Below are positions 7,636-16,407 of a stretch of DNA of 64,000 bases, one piece after another. Source of the DNA: Roseomonas fluvialis (GTDB taxonomy: Bacteria > Pseudomonadota > Alphaproteobacteria > Acetobacterales > Acetobacteraceae); contig NZ_AP025637.1 of the NCBI RefSeq assembly GCF_022846615.1, positions 4,179,001-4,243,000 on the forward strand, in the 5' to 3' direction. The translations under genes and the position numbers were made by a program. How positions within the stretch are numbered: position 1 is the first letter of the stretch; each line of letters opens with the position of its first letter. Below the pieces are notes generated by a model that saw nothing but the letters and a program-made list of their open reading frames with translations, was not told the origin of the DNA and did not search any database.

Positions 7636-8121
7636 ATGCCCTCGCGAGATTTCGACAAGGACGTTGGTAAGGCGCTTAGCCGAGTGCGGCGCTCGCGTCG
7701 AATGACGCAGCGACTTCTTGGCCGCTACATCGGCGTTGCGCCGCAAACCGTCCATAAAATGGAAAAAGGCGAAATCAGAATTTCAGCTGGACAACTGTAC
7801 TTGGCCGCACAGGCCCTCGCCAGCCCTATCAAGTCATTCTTTCCACGCCAAAAAGCGTTGAAACAGTCACCTAGATTACTCAGCCTGCAAAGATTGTTGT
7901 CGGATTTTCAACAGATTCGGTCTCCCAAGCTACAGGAAATGGTCGTCTTGGCTTCTCGGGCACTTGCGAATCATTCAGGGGCGACAAAGAATGCCGCCGC
8001 ATCCGCGGCAGCACCCCACCCGCCAGGGCGAACGCATCTACGCGCGCCCGCAGCGGCGTCCCGCTCGGCTCGTCGTAGTCGTCCGCGTGCCGCATCGCCT
8101 CCGGCGCCTCGAACGCGGTGA
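7636..8121 (+). CDS. XRE-family transcriptional regulator
   Basis: DNA-binding regulator with a helix-turn-helix at residues 10-65 (ALSRVRRSRRMTQRLLGRYI, then VAPQTVHKMEKGEIRI). It is clearly paralogous to the XRE protein at 25122: both share TVHK.E.GEIRI.A..L..AA and a following FFP. The helical tail (LLSDFQQIRSPKLQEMVV) is also shared in pattern. From about residue 120 the frame becomes Ala/Pro/Arg-rich and unlike the family, so the original C-terminus may have been near residue 115 and was extended by later rearrangement. It diverges from the small gene at 7058. Confidence 0.8.
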   Translation: MPSRDFDKDVGKALSRVRRSRRMTQRLLGRYIGVAPQTVHKMEKGEIRISAGQLYLAAQALASPIKSFFPRQKALKQSPRLLSLQRLLSDFQQIRSPKLQEMVVLASRALANHSGATKNAAASAAAPHPPGRTHLRAPAAASRSARRSRPRAASPPAPRTR

Positions 8122-8235
8122 TCTGGCTCGGCGCCGCGCCCACCCGCGGCGCCTCAGTGCCGGCACGCCGCGCGCTGGCAGCGACGCCCCTGCGCGACCT
8201 GCTGGCGACGGCGCGAACCTCTTTCGCGGCGATCA

Positions 8236-8501
8236 ATGCGCGCGGGTCCGGGGATTTCGGACGACGACATGGACGGGCTCGGACGGTTCGATGACGTGCT
8301 GTCGATGATGCGCGCCAAGCGGCCCGTGGCAACGGCCGAAAAGGCAGCGCTCAAGGGCGAATACCTGACGGGCCGGCTGCAGGCTGGGAATATTTCGGAC
8401 GACGCGGACGCGGCTGTGTTGGAAGCCTGCGCGCCGACTTCGCCGCCCTGGCCGGTATGCCGCTCACCGAAACGGCTCCCGCGCAGGCGGTCGTGGCATG
8501 A
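8236..8501 (+). pseudogene. small phage-type protein, frameshifted near its 3' end
   Basis: From ATG 8236 (or ATG 8269) the frame codes for an acidic helical protein (MDGLGRFDDVLSMMRAKRPV ... AAVLEAC). At about 8436 it loses frame; the natural end appears to be in the next frame (ADFAALAGMPLTETAPAQAV) stopping at 8499-8501. That stop overlaps the ATG of the RuvC-like gene at 8498, the usual ATGA coupling, which supports the corrected frame. Function unknown. Confidence 0.45.
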
Positions 8502-9011
8502 CCCCCGCTCCCTTTTTGGATTGGTCGGCGCGCACCATGCCGCGGCCGGTGTTGTGCCTCAACCTCGCCCGCACATTCGGTTGGTGCGCGGGCGTCCCTG
8601 GCGCCCATCCCGATTACGGCACTGTCGCGCTACAGGGTCGCTCACACGGCGTGGTCTATGCGGACCTGCTCCGTTGGCTCCATGCGCTGATCCGGCAGCA
8701 CCAGCCGGCCGAAATTGCCATCGAACCGCCGCTTGGCAGCCAAGGCGCAAGCACGACGCGGCTAGCCTACGGGTTGGCCGCGCACCTGCATCTGCTCGCG
8801 CACCACAAGGGCATCCCGGTCCTCGAGGAACCGGTGGCGAACGCGCCGCGAGGTTTTGGGGCGCAGCGACTTCCCCGCCGGCACGGCGAATTCGGGAGCG
8901 ATTGCCTGGTGCCGCGCGCATGGCTTCGCGCCTGACGATGACAACGCTGCCGACGCCATCGTGTTGTTCAAGCACTTGGAACAAATGCAACGTGGGACGA
9001 ACGGCGCATGA
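8498..9011 (+). pseudogene. RuvC-like Holliday junction resolvase, frameshifted
   Basis: Phage-type RuvC/RNase H-fold nuclease that would cleave branched DNA. The first part reads VLCLNLARTFGWCAG, AEIAIEPPLGSQGASTTRLA and YGLAAHLHLLAHHKGIPV, with the family's layout (first acidic position altered to Asn in CLNLA, Glu in IEPP). Near 8850 a one-base change throws the frame; the family sequence goes on in another frame as REVLGRSDFPAGTA ... CRAHGFAPDDDNAADAIVLF, with the C-terminal Asp cluster, to a TGA at 9009-9011. It is therefore inactive. Neighbours are coupled phage-type genes. Confidence 0.7.
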
Positions 9012-9432
9012 GCGGCCGCTTTGCCGTTGCGGTAGCCGAGCTTCGGGAACAGGCGGAGCGCGTGGCTTCGGGCATGCGAAAATCCGGCAGTCGCAACACG
9101 CTAGGTGCTACGCAGCCGCGTTCGATGACGGGAACGAGATGCCGCAATCCCTCCGCGACTTGCCGGCGCGCACCGGCGGCAAGGCAGGCGCCGCAAGGGT
9201 TCCCCTGCCGGACTTGCGCGCCGCCGGACGGCGTCTGCTTCCGCTGCCGGGCTACTGGGCCACGGTGGACGGTGGCCCGAACGCTCTGCGGTGGGGGCCA
9301 TGGGAGTGGGTTGTGATCCCCCCTGAGGATAGCCCTGAGCGTGACCGGAAATCCCGCGGGCGAGGGCGCGCCCAAACGTGGGCGACCGATCGGTTCCGCG
9401 AGGAACGCGCGACCGATCACGCCTCGGGTTAG
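9008..9432 (+). pseudogene. small phage-type protein with Cys pairs, frameshifted
   Basis: ATG 9008 overlaps the stop of the RuvC-like gene (ATGA). The start (MSGRFAVAVAELREQAERVA) is coding-like. Further on, CRTCAPPDGVCFRCRATG suggests a zinc-binding CxxC ... CxxC knuckle in one frame, while WATVDGGPNALRWGPWEW in another frame looks like the natural continuation, so at least one frameshift separates them. I do not recognise the family. Confidence 0.4.
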
Positions 9433-9673
9433 AGTTCATCGCGGCGGGGCAGGCCGGCCGGCCAGCGCGGGCCACCGACCGCGCAGCCCGCCGCCGTTCC
9501 TTCAGAGCGCGCGGCACACGGATAGTCCGGCGCCGCCCGCGAATGCAGTCGCAGCGGCGGGTCGGTTGTTCTAGACTCGCCCTCGTGCTTCGCCCGATCA
9601 CACCGCGCCCGACTATCGGCGCACCTCCCGCGACGAAGCCTCTGTGCGGAACACCGATGCGGAGACGCGGGCA

Positions 9674-10066
9674 ATGGACTATTGGCGGAAGAACGACGTG
9701 ACAGCGCCGATATCGGGCACTTTGCCGGGGCTGCCGAATCCTGATACATTGGTGCAGTATCCTAGGGCCATGACAGCGGCGCAGGCGGTCGGGCCGCCCA
9801 AGCAGGAACCAGCGGCGCCCATGGCGCCCGCGCCGGCTGCCGCAGCGAGTGACGATATCGAAATGCAGCGGCGCCGCCAGATGCTGGTGGAAATGCTCGG
9901 CAGGCCGATCGCGTACGGCCCGGACGGCAAATGGTCGATTGTGGGCGGGATCGCAAACGGGCTGCTTAGCGCAGCGCAGCAGCTACCAGGCCGGCGCGGC
10001 GGGGCCCTCGCCCCGATGCCCGGATATGGCGGCGGCGGCGGGATGGCTGAAGGCCCGGCGCAATAG
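9674..10066 (+). CDS. hypothetical protein with disordered Pro/Ala linker
   Basis: A 130-aa frame from ATG 9674 (GTG 9644 would add ten residues). The N-terminus (MDYWRKNDVTAPISGTLPGL) and a middle segment (MQRRRQMLVEMLGRPIAYG) look conserved, separated by an Ala/Pro-rich linker; the end is Gly-rich. This composition is common in small phage virion or accessory proteins. No motif is recognised. Confidence 0.5.
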   Translation: MDYWRKNDVTAPISGTLPGLPNPDTLVQYPRAMTAAQAVGPPKQEPAAPMAPAPAAAASDDIEMQRRRQMLVEMLGRPIAYGPDGKWSIVGGIANGLLSAAQQLPGRRGGALAPMPGYGGGGGMAEGPAQ

Positions 10067-10174
10067 GCGCTGCCGCCTTAGGAATGGTGGGGCCTAGGCC
10101 GGCCAGCCGAACGGGAGATATCCGCACTCCCTGCCCACGCCGCCACATTGCGGAGCGCCAGCGGAGGGGCGGCG

Positions 10175-11563
10175 ATGGACCATACAGAAAGCGACGGCGA
10201 GGAACCGAAATGGCGGGCAGCTTATGTGGCCCCCAACGGTGAGCGCGGCCCGACGCAATGCCCCGACCCTCCGCCTAGGGTGCGCGGCGGCAAGACATCG
10301 GCCACTGCCGCCGAGCGGGAGCGGGTTGCGCCGCCACCACTGGTCAACGCTGCGCCACCAAACCCCGCGCAGAAGCCTTGGCTGCCCGCCATGGAATCTG
10401 TCCACTGGGTTGCCTTCCGTGGCTGCCCTCCGCCGATAGATGACGCCGCCTATGGCGACCGCTTGAATGTCGCCGAACGCGCTCTTGTTGACGCGGCAGC
10501 GGCGGGACGAATTGGTGCGAGGGGCGAGGAAGGGAGCCGGGGTAAGCCGCGGCCGGGCGTTTTGCCGACCGCGATCCCGGCCGCCGCCTTCGCAAAGCAC
10601 GAAGTCGGGTTGAACGGGCGTGACGTCGGAACGCTCGGCCTAAGGCGGTTCGCTCCCATAGATGCTGTCTTGGACTATGGCGGTCCCTACTTCCACCATG
10701 TGCATTTCGATGCAGCGGCAGTTTTGGCCGAGTGGCCCGTTGCAACACCGGCACGGCCCGGCGCGGAGCCTCCAACACTTAGCGAATTGCCCGCGCGCTG
10801 GACCCTGCTTGAAGCCCTCGCGTGGATCATCTTCCGAGACCTGCGCACCGTGCAGGGCGCTTCACTCGAAACGCCGCGCGAGGCCACGGCATATCGGGCA
10901 GAGACGCGCTTGCCCGGTGGTGATGCGGAACTGCAGCCGGTGATGGGCGAACCGGGAAGCGGTCGCCTCCGCTTGTCGCTCGAATGGGCGTACGACCGGG
11001 CGCAAGGCACCCCTACTAACGGACTGCCGCCTGACGCGGCCGAGAACGACTTGCTGTCGAAGCTGCGAAGCGGCGCCATCATCGCACGCGGCCGACTGCC
11101 GGCTTACGCGACGCCACGCACCATGGACCCCGGCGATTGGCGAGGCCTGGCGCTCGCGGAGCCCACGCGGGGCGACGTCGTCGCAGAACCGCGGGGCACA
11201 ACGGGACGTGCATGGCAGGAGATCAGCGTCGCGCGGGATGAAGTGGTGAGAGAATGGCAGCCCATTCACGGGGACGCGGCACCACCACCTACCAAAGGTA
11301 TCCCATCGACCCCCGGGGCAGCCCCATCACGGTCTGACCCGCGCCCCCGATTCACGCTCGCGGCCGGCCGTGCGTGGTATCGCCTCCATGTTGCGACTTG
11401 GCCGAAAGAGGAGCCGCCACCCTCCGAGGCTACCGATCTCACCCAGATTCGCGCTTACTTTGGGGACCGCTCCCCCCCGATTCCGCGCGAGACAATCCGC
11501 GAAATACGGCGCGAATTGGCGCCGTCGGATTGGCGGAAATCTGGTCCGCGCAAGCCGCGGTAA
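10175..11563 (+). CDS. large hypothetical protein of the island
   Basis: A 462-aa soluble protein from ATG 10175, chosen because a GGAGGGG lies just upstream. Features seen: a Pro-rich N-terminal 80 residues; two segments with the pattern 'L..LRSG.I.A.GR' (SKLRSGAIIARGR) followed by a Trp-containing D..W..L stretch; a WTLLEALAWIIFRD segment; and a final Arg-rich part ending in SDWRKSGPRKPR. I recall similar proteins as uncharacterised genes in alphaproteobacterial islands and prophages, but no function. Coding character is good throughout. Confidence 0.65.
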   Translation: MDHTESDGEEPKWRAAYVAPNGERGPTQCPDPPPRVRGGKTSATAAERERVAPPPLVNAAPPNPAQKPWLPAMESVHWVAFRGCPPPIDDAAYGDRLNVAERALVDAAAAGRIGARGEEGSRGKPRPGVLPTAIPAAAFAKHEVGLNGRDVGTLGLRRFAPIDAVLDYGGPYFHHVHFDAAAVLAEWPVATPARPGAEPPTLSELPARWTLLEALAWIIFRDLRTVQGASLETPREATAYRAETRLPGGDAELQPVMGEPGSGRLRLSLEWAYDRAQGTPTNGLPPDAAENDLLSKLRSGAIIARGRLPAYATPRTMDPGDWRGLALAEPTRGDVVAEPRGTTGRAWQEISVARDEVVREWQPIHGDAAPPPTKGIPSTPGAAPSRSDPRPRFTLAAGRAWYRLHVATWPKEEPPPSEATDLTQIRAYFGDRSPPIPRETIREIRRELAPSDWRKSGPRKPR

Positions 11564-11661
11564 GTCTCGCCGCGGCGGGAACTCCGCGATTATCGCTGCG
11601 AGCTTCTGAAGCGCCGACAACGCCGCTGTCCCGCGCAATCCCGCGCTGCTGGAGGGACAGC

Positions 11662-11874
11662 ATGACCTACCATAAGCCATCCCCCGAAATGGTGCCGCTG
11701 CCGCGCGCGCCAGCCATCTTCGGCCTTTCCCGGTCCCACCTTTACCGCTTGGCCGCTGAGGGCCGCATCAGGCTGTTGAAGGCCGGCGCGCGGACTCTGG
11801 TGGACTGCGCCAGCGTGCGCGCGTTCCTGGCGACGCTGCCTGAGGCGTCCATTGGCAAGCGGGATGCGGCGTGA
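11662..11874 (+). CDS. AlpA/excisionase-like DNA-binding protein
   Basis: A 70-aa protein with a winged-helix of the MerR/excisionase type: APAIFGLSRSHLYRLAAEGR forms the helix-turn-helix and IRLLKAGARTLVDCASVRAF the wing and following helix. ATG 11662 follows GGAGGGAC with ideal spacing. In satellites and P4-like elements such proteins control excision or the adjacent operon. It stands alone before the replication operon starting at 12099. Confidence 0.8.
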   Translation: MTYHKPSPEMVPLPRAPAIFGLSRSHLYRLAAEGRIRLLKAGARTLVDCASVRAFLATLPEASIGKRDAA

Positions 11875-11969
11875 TGCGCGCCGCCTCCGTTCCTCGCCGC
11901 GCCTTCCGTGGCGCTGCTGGCCCTGCTGACGCTGGCCGGGCTGCTTCGCTTCAACCCTTCAACATAAAG

Positions 11970-11999
11970 CCGCCCGGCGCTCAGGGAGCGACCGGGCGG
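11970..11999. other. strong hairpin between AlpA-like gene and replication operon
   Basis: CCGCCCGG-CGCT pairs with AGCG-A-CCGGGCGG around a CAGGG loop: 12 paired bases with one bulged A. No T-run follows, so a classic terminator is unlikely; an attenuator, a protein-binding site or part of a replication origin are alternatives. It sits 100 bases before the first gene of the operon. Confidence 0.5.
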
Positions 12000-12098
12000 G
12001 TGAGAACTACAAGCCCGATGGTCAGCCCGAACATAAGGTTTTGCGCGGTTCACTGCCACTGCTTCCTGAGTGTCCGGCCAGCTTCAAGAGGCCGAGAC

Positions 12099-12266
12099 AT
12101 GGAACACCAGACCACCACCACTGCGGCGCCGCTGCGCGCGCTGCTGAGTGAGGCCGCCGCCCTGCGCCAGCGCGGGGACGTGGGCGCTGCCGAGGCGCTG
12201 GAAGCGGACGCCCTGCGCGTCGTCCGCGCCAGCCTGACGCATAGCGCCATGGAAGCGCAGGCATGA
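12099..12266 (+). CDS. small helical protein, first gene of the replication operon
   Basis: A 55-aa protein (MEHQTTTTAAPLRALLSEAA ...) predicted to be two or three helices, starting at ATG 12099 after GAGGCCGAG. Its stop overlaps the next start (ATGA at 12263). Longer forms from upstream ATGs would include non-coding-looking Arg/Pro sequence. Function unknown. Confidence 0.55.
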   Translation: MEHQTTTTAAPLRALLSEAAALRQRGDVGAAEALEADALRVVRASLTHSAMEAQA

Positions 12267-12787
12267 GCGCCGCCATCCGCGACCTGGACACCATCAACCG
12301 AATTATCCGACCGCAGGAAGCCGGCGGCTTCGAATTCCGCAATGCGCTCTACCGCGCCCACCTGGCGGGCGACGTCGGCGCCCTTATCGAGGTTCTGCCG
12401 CGAGGCCGCGTGCCGCGCCAGGCGCTTTGGAGCGCCGTCACGACCATTGCCGTCATCGGCGACGATGCCGGGCTGTCGAGCGGGCCGGGGGATTTCCCCG
12501 ATGCGGGCCGCCTGCTGACGTGGGCGCAGCGGGTGATGATCCACGCCGCCGGCGGCACGACCTGCCACTACGATTGGGCGGTGGCCGCCGCGCGCATCCA
12601 CCGGCGGGTGCTTTTGGTCGAGACAAACACCGCGGCCGAGCCGGCATGGATGCACCTGGCGGAACGCGAACGCGACCGGCGGGAGGCCGAAGGCCGCGAA
12701 CCCTTCGCGCTGTTGCTGATCCAGGTTCCGGCGGACAAGCCTCCGCATCCTGCGATCATGGCTCGTGCGGAAGGGGGTGCGGCATGA
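12263..12787 (+). CDS. hypothetical protein of the replication operon
   Basis: A 174-aa soluble protein (MSAAIRDLDTINRIIRPQEA start) coupled by ATGA overlaps to the genes on both sides. It has no membrane segment or recognised motif; a Trp/Tyr-containing middle (TTCHYDWAVAAARIHRR) and an acidic-basic helix (HLAERERDRREAEGR) are visible. Its place directly before a predicted primase suggests a role in element replication, which is inference. Confidence 0.55.
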   Translation: MSAAIRDLDTINRIIRPQEAGGFEFRNALYRAHLAGDVGALIEVLPRGRVPRQALWSAVTTIAVIGDDAGLSSGPGDFPDAGRLLTWAQRVMIHAAGGTTCHYDWAVAAARIHRRVLLVETNTAAEPAWMHLAERERDRREAEGREPFALLLIQVPADKPPHPAIMARAEGGAA

Positions 12788-13794
12788 GCGCGCCGAACCT
12801 CGCGCCGGGCTGCGCCCTCACCATCGTTGAAGCCCGCAGCCGCATCCTCGCGAAGCGCTGGCACGCTGACGGGACGTGCGAGCCATACGACAAGGCGCGC
12901 ACCGTGAACCTTCACGCCCGCTCGGTGGCTGACCTCGCCACCCTGGCGGACGTGCTGCGCGACCTGCTGACGCAGCCCCGCCAGTGCATCGTGCGCGGCG
13001 AGCCTATCGACGCCGCCCGCACCATGGGCGTGCGGCGGCTGGTGCATCCCGACGCAGAAACCGGGGAGGCGCCGACGCTGGGCGAGATTGCGCGGCGATG
13101 GGTTGCTGTGGATCTGGACAGCGTCGCGTTGCCCCCCGGCACCGACCCGCGTGACCTGGCCGCCTGCGCCGGTGCTGTGCGGTGCGTGCTGCCGCCCGCG
13201 TTCCGGGGGGCCGCCGCGATCGTAACCGCCACCGCGTCGCACGGCATCAAGCCCGGCGCACGGTTGCGCTGGTGGGCTTGGCTGTCCCGCCCGACCACCG
13301 GTGACGAACTGAAGGCATGGTTCATGGGCTGCCCGGTTGATTTTAGCGTCTTCGGTGCGGCGCAGCCGATCTACACCGCCGCGCCGTTGTTCCTTGGCCG
13401 CGCCGACCCGCTCCCCGCCCGCCTGGCGCTGGTGCCGGGCGATCGTGGCGTTGTGGAGGTGCCGGGCGTGATCCTTCACCCTCGCCCTGCCCCTGCTTCG
13501 CCAGCCGCAACGCAGGGGCTTGCCTTCCTTCGCTGCGCTTCGCGGGGGGCGCCTGCGATGCGATTTGCCGCGCTCTTGCAGGTCGTGCGCGGGGCAGCCG
13601 AAGGGGAGCGGCATCCGAAGCTGCTATGGGCGGCGCTCAAGGCCCATGAACTCGTGCAAGACGGGTCCATATCCGATGCCAGCGCGCGCGATGCGCTGGT
13701 CAACGCGGCGATGGACGCCGGCGGCATCGACCGGCGCAATGCTGAGAAGACCGCTGAATATGGGTTGAAGCACGGCCCGCGAGGTGACGCATGA
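12784..13794 (+). CDS. predicted primase (archaeo-eukaryotic primase-like) of the element
   Basis: A 336-aa protein starting at ATG 12784 (overlap ATGA). Two features fit a PrimPol-type primase: a hydrophobic strand ending in VAVDLDS (the DxD of motif I) at about residue 108, and a later TASHGIKPGARLRWWAWLSR segment (motif II-like region). The last 60 residues (HPKLLWAALKAHELV ... NAEKTAEYGLKHG) resemble the primase C-terminal helical domain. It is followed with overlap by a helicase-like ATPase, the common order in satellite and plasmid replication modules. The family call is by motif only. Confidence 0.55.
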   Translation: MSAPNLAPGCALTIVEARSRILAKRWHADGTCEPYDKARTVNLHARSVADLATLADVLRDLLTQPRQCIVRGEPIDAARTMGVRRLVHPDAETGEAPTLGEIARRWVAVDLDSVALPPGTDPRDLAACAGAVRCVLPPAFRGAAAIVTATASHGIKPGARLRWWAWLSRPTTGDELKAWFMGCPVDFSVFGAAQPIYTAAPLFLGRADPLPARLALVPGDRGVVEVPGVILHPRPAPASPAATQGLAFLRCASRGAPAMRFAALLQVVRGAAEGERHPKLLWAALKAHELVQDGSISDASARDALVNAAMDAGGIDRRNAEKTAEYGLKHGPRGDA

Positions 13795-15311
13795 GCGGCG
13801 CCACCGAAACCTCGCGCGATGCCGCTGCCGACGCCGAAGTACTACTCCGATTGGCGGCCCTGGATGCGCTCTCCTACGACCGCGAGCGCGAGGCCGCTGC
13901 AAAGCGCCTGGGCATCCGCACTAGCACCCTAGACCAACAGATTGCGGCCCTGCGTCCGAAGCCTGAGGCGGACCGCGCACGGGGCGTGACGCTCGGCGCG
14001 GTCGAGCCCTGGCCCGAGCCGGTGGACGGCGCCGCCATGCTCGATCGGCTGGCCGTCGTCATCCGCCGCCACATCATCCTGCCGCAGTGCGCGGCCGACT
14101 GCGTGGCGCTGTGGATCGCACACACGTGGGTGCCGCAGCGGTTTCAGCACACGCCGCGGCTCGGCATCGGCAGCCCTGCGAAGCGCTGCGGCAAGTCCAC
14201 CCTGATGGACGTGCTGCGCGCCACCTGCTGCCGGCCGCTCAAGGCGGACAACATCAGCGCCAGCGGTGTGTTCCGCACGGTCGAGGCGCTGCGCGAGGAA
14301 GGCGGTCTCACGCTGCTGGTGGACGAAGCGGACACCTTCCTGGGCGACAACGAAGAACTGCGCGGGATCCTCAATTCCGGCTTTGAGGTGTCCGGTGAGG
14401 TAATCCGCGTGGTGGAAATCGACGGGGAGCACCGCCCGGTGCGCTTCGCCACCTTCTGCCCGGTGGCGCTGGCGGGCATCGGCAAGCTGCCGGACACGCT
14501 GGCGGATCGGTGCGTGCCGATCACCTTGCAGCGCAAAGCTGCGGCCGAGACGGTGGTGAAGATGCGCGCACCTGGCGCGCGGGACGCGCTGCACACCGCC
14601 GCGCAGTGCCTGGCGCGGTGGGCACAGGACCACGGCGCCAGCCTGCCGCTTGCGCCTGACATTCCCGAGGCGATGGGCGACCGCGAGGGCGACATTTCCG
14701 TGCCACTGCTTGCCATCGCTGATGCCGCCGGGGGCGAGTGGCCCGCGCGGGCGCGCGCCGCGCTGTTGGAGGTGTTCGGCATCCGCAACGCGGCCGAAGG
14801 CACCATGGAGGCCGGCGCGCTGTTGCTGTCGGACTTGCGGCGGCTGTTCGTGGGCAACAGCGCCACGCGGCTGACCAGCGCGGGCATCTGCGAGCACCTG
14901 GGGCAGATGGAGGAACGCCCCTGGCCCGAGTGGAAGCACGGGAAGCCGATGACGCCGACACAGCTCGCGCGCGGCCTGGCGCCGTTCGGGGTGCGGCCGG
15001 CGAACCTGCGCGGACCAGACAACAAGGTTGCGAAGGGGTATTTCCGCGAGGCTTTCGAGGAAGCGTGGAACCGCTACCTGCCGGCTGACACCCCTTCTGT
15101 GCCCCATACCCCCCATTCGAGCCGCTACACCGCTACAAGTGAGGAAAACCCGAGGTTTTCTGCAAATTCCGAACCGCTACACGACACCCCCTGTAGCGGC
15201 TCCGAAAATGCCCGCAACCCGGCAGAAAATATGGGTTGTAGCGGTGTAGCGGATCAGGAACCCCCTGCCTGGGGGGAAAGGGCCTCCGAACCGTTCGAGG
15301 CGACGCTGTGA
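13791..15311 (+). CDS. DUF3631-type replicative helicase/ATPase
   Basis: A 506-aa P-loop ATPase. Walker A is GSPAKRCGKSTLMDVL at about residue 125-140 and Walker B is LTLLVDEAD at about 178-186; an arginine-finger region (ADRCVPITLQRK) follows. The region after residue 350 (SDLRRLFVGN, WPEWKHGKPMTPTQLARGLA) matches the DUF3631 domain found at the end of phage and plasmid helicases. The last 70 residues are low-complexity. The gene is coupled by 4-bp overlaps to the predicted primase before it and the gene after it. Confidence 0.8.
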   Translation: MSGATETSRDAAADAEVLLRLAALDALSYDREREAAAKRLGIRTSTLDQQIAALRPKPEADRARGVTLGAVEPWPEPVDGAAMLDRLAVVIRRHIILPQCAADCVALWIAHTWVPQRFQHTPRLGIGSPAKRCGKSTLMDVLRATCCRPLKADNISASGVFRTVEALREEGGLTLLVDEADTFLGDNEELRGILNSGFEVSGEVIRVVEIDGEHRPVRFATFCPVALAGIGKLPDTLADRCVPITLQRKAAAETVVKMRAPGARDALHTAAQCLARWAQDHGASLPLAPDIPEAMGDREGDISVPLLAIADAAGGEWPARARAALLEVFGIRNAAEGTMEAGALLLSDLRRLFVGNSATRLTSAGICEHLGQMEERPWPEWKHGKPMTPTQLARGLAPFGVRPANLRGPDNKVAKGYFREAFEEAWNRYLPADTPSVPHTPHSSRYTATSEENPRFSANSEPLHDTPCSGSENARNPAENMGCSGVADQEPPAWGERASEPFEATL

Positions 15312-15919
15312 GCGCCGCCGCATTGATCGCGCGAGCCGCTGCCGAAGGCGTCAGCCTGTCGGTGGAGGGCGGGCAGGTCCGGGTGCGGGCGGCGCGTCCG
15401 CCCGCGGATGACCTGCTTGCTGCTCTCCGGGCGGAGCGAGACGGCGTGCTGCGGCTGCTGAGTGCGCCGCCCCCGCCGGCTTTGCCGGCTCTCCCCGAAC
15501 GCGACGCGTGGGGGCTGAGCGAAGCGGAAAAGGCCGAGGCTGTGGCGCGGCTGTTCCGGGCGAAGAGAACGGCCGAACCCGAGGCGATGGACCATGACGC
15601 GGCCGAGCGCGCTGCAAGGGCCGCGCACTACGCCGAGGAAGGCGCAGCGCGCCCCTACCAGCCCGGCGACGTTGACCCTCTGCGAGACGGGCTGCATCGC
15701 GGCTTCCATGCCCACCGTGCGGCCTGGAATGCGCTGCCTGCCGGCCCGGAGCGCGGACGCGCCTTCGCCGCGGTTCGCAGGGAGCCCGGCGCCTGCCCGA
15801 CCTGCGCTGGCCGCCGCTGGTGGTGCGAAGTCGGTGAACCGGACACGGCGCGGCGCTGCACCACCTGCCACCCGCCCGATCACCTGTCCCCCAACGCCAT
15901 CCATGAGGTAACGACATGA
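15308..15919 (+). CDS. TubC-like docking domain protein with C-terminal Cys cluster
   Basis: A 203-aa protein from GTG 15308 (GTGA overlap). The first 50 residues (ARAAAEGVSLSVEGGQVRVR ... LLAALRAERDGVLRLL) match the helix-strand-helix pattern of the TubC N-terminal docking fold, which in mobile elements is seen fused to many domains. The C-terminal part has CPTC and CTTC pairs, a probable zinc knuckle. Likely an accessory of the primase/helicase pair; partner unknown. Confidence 0.6.
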   Translation: MSAAALIARAAAEGVSLSVEGGQVRVRAARPPADDLLAALRAERDGVLRLLSAPPPPALPALPERDAWGLSEAEKAEAVARLFRAKRTAEPEAMDHDAAERAARAAHYAEEGAARPYQPGDVDPLRDGLHRGFHAHRAAWNALPAGPERGRAFAAVRREPGACPTCAGRRWWCEVGEPDTARRCTTCHPPDHLSPNAIHEVTT

Positions 15920-16368
15920 CCCCCAACCGCGCACGGACGCTCGCCACGGCTGTTCAACATCTGGGATCAGCGAACGACGAACACGCCTTGGTGGCCGCCC
16001 GCTGCATCGCTCAGATAATCGAGGCCGAGGGCGTGAAGCCGCACACGTTTGCCTCCGCGATGGACGCGATCCTTGACCAGATGACGAAGCCGCGGGAGGC
16101 GAAGGGCCTCGCTCATCTTGGTCCCCGAGGGCGGCGCAAGCGCCTGGCGGAACTGTCGCAGCGCTACCGAGGCGACGCCGCCAGTGCGGGGCGTATCGCC
16201 GAACTACGCGCCCTTCTAGCCGGCGATCCGCGCGCGCCAGTGAGGGCCGAGGAAGTCGCTTGGCTGGACACGCTTTGGACCGCGCCTCCCTCCCCGCGCC
16301 GGGACGGTTTTCTAACCATGCCGAAAACCAAAGAGCCGACGGCCTCGCGCGCGAGGAAGGCGGGTTAG
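15916..16368 (+). CDS. hypothetical protein of the replication operon
   Basis: A 150-aa soluble, mostly helical protein (MTPNRARTLATAVQHLGSAN ...) beginning at ATG 15916 in an ATGA overlap. The C-terminal 20 residues are basic (KTKEPTASRARKAG). No family recognised. It closes the run of overlapping genes; the next gene begins 40 bases later. Confidence 0.55.
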   Translation: MTPNRARTLATAVQHLGSANDEHALVAARCIAQIIEAEGVKPHTFASAMDAILDQMTKPREAKGLAHLGPRGRRKRLAELSQRYRGDAASAGRIAELRALLAGDPRAPVRAEEVAWLDTLWTAPPSPRRDGFLTMPKTKEPTASRARKAG

Positions 16369-16407
16369 CCAAACGATTTCGGATTATCCGGCGAGCGGAG
16401 GCGATGC

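Noticed and set aside
7880..8332. Minus-strand frame overlapping the 3' part of the XRE gene (with ADDYDEPSGTPLRARVDAFA)
   Set aside because: Some stretches look coding and could be a gene relic, but there is no start signal and no family match I can name.
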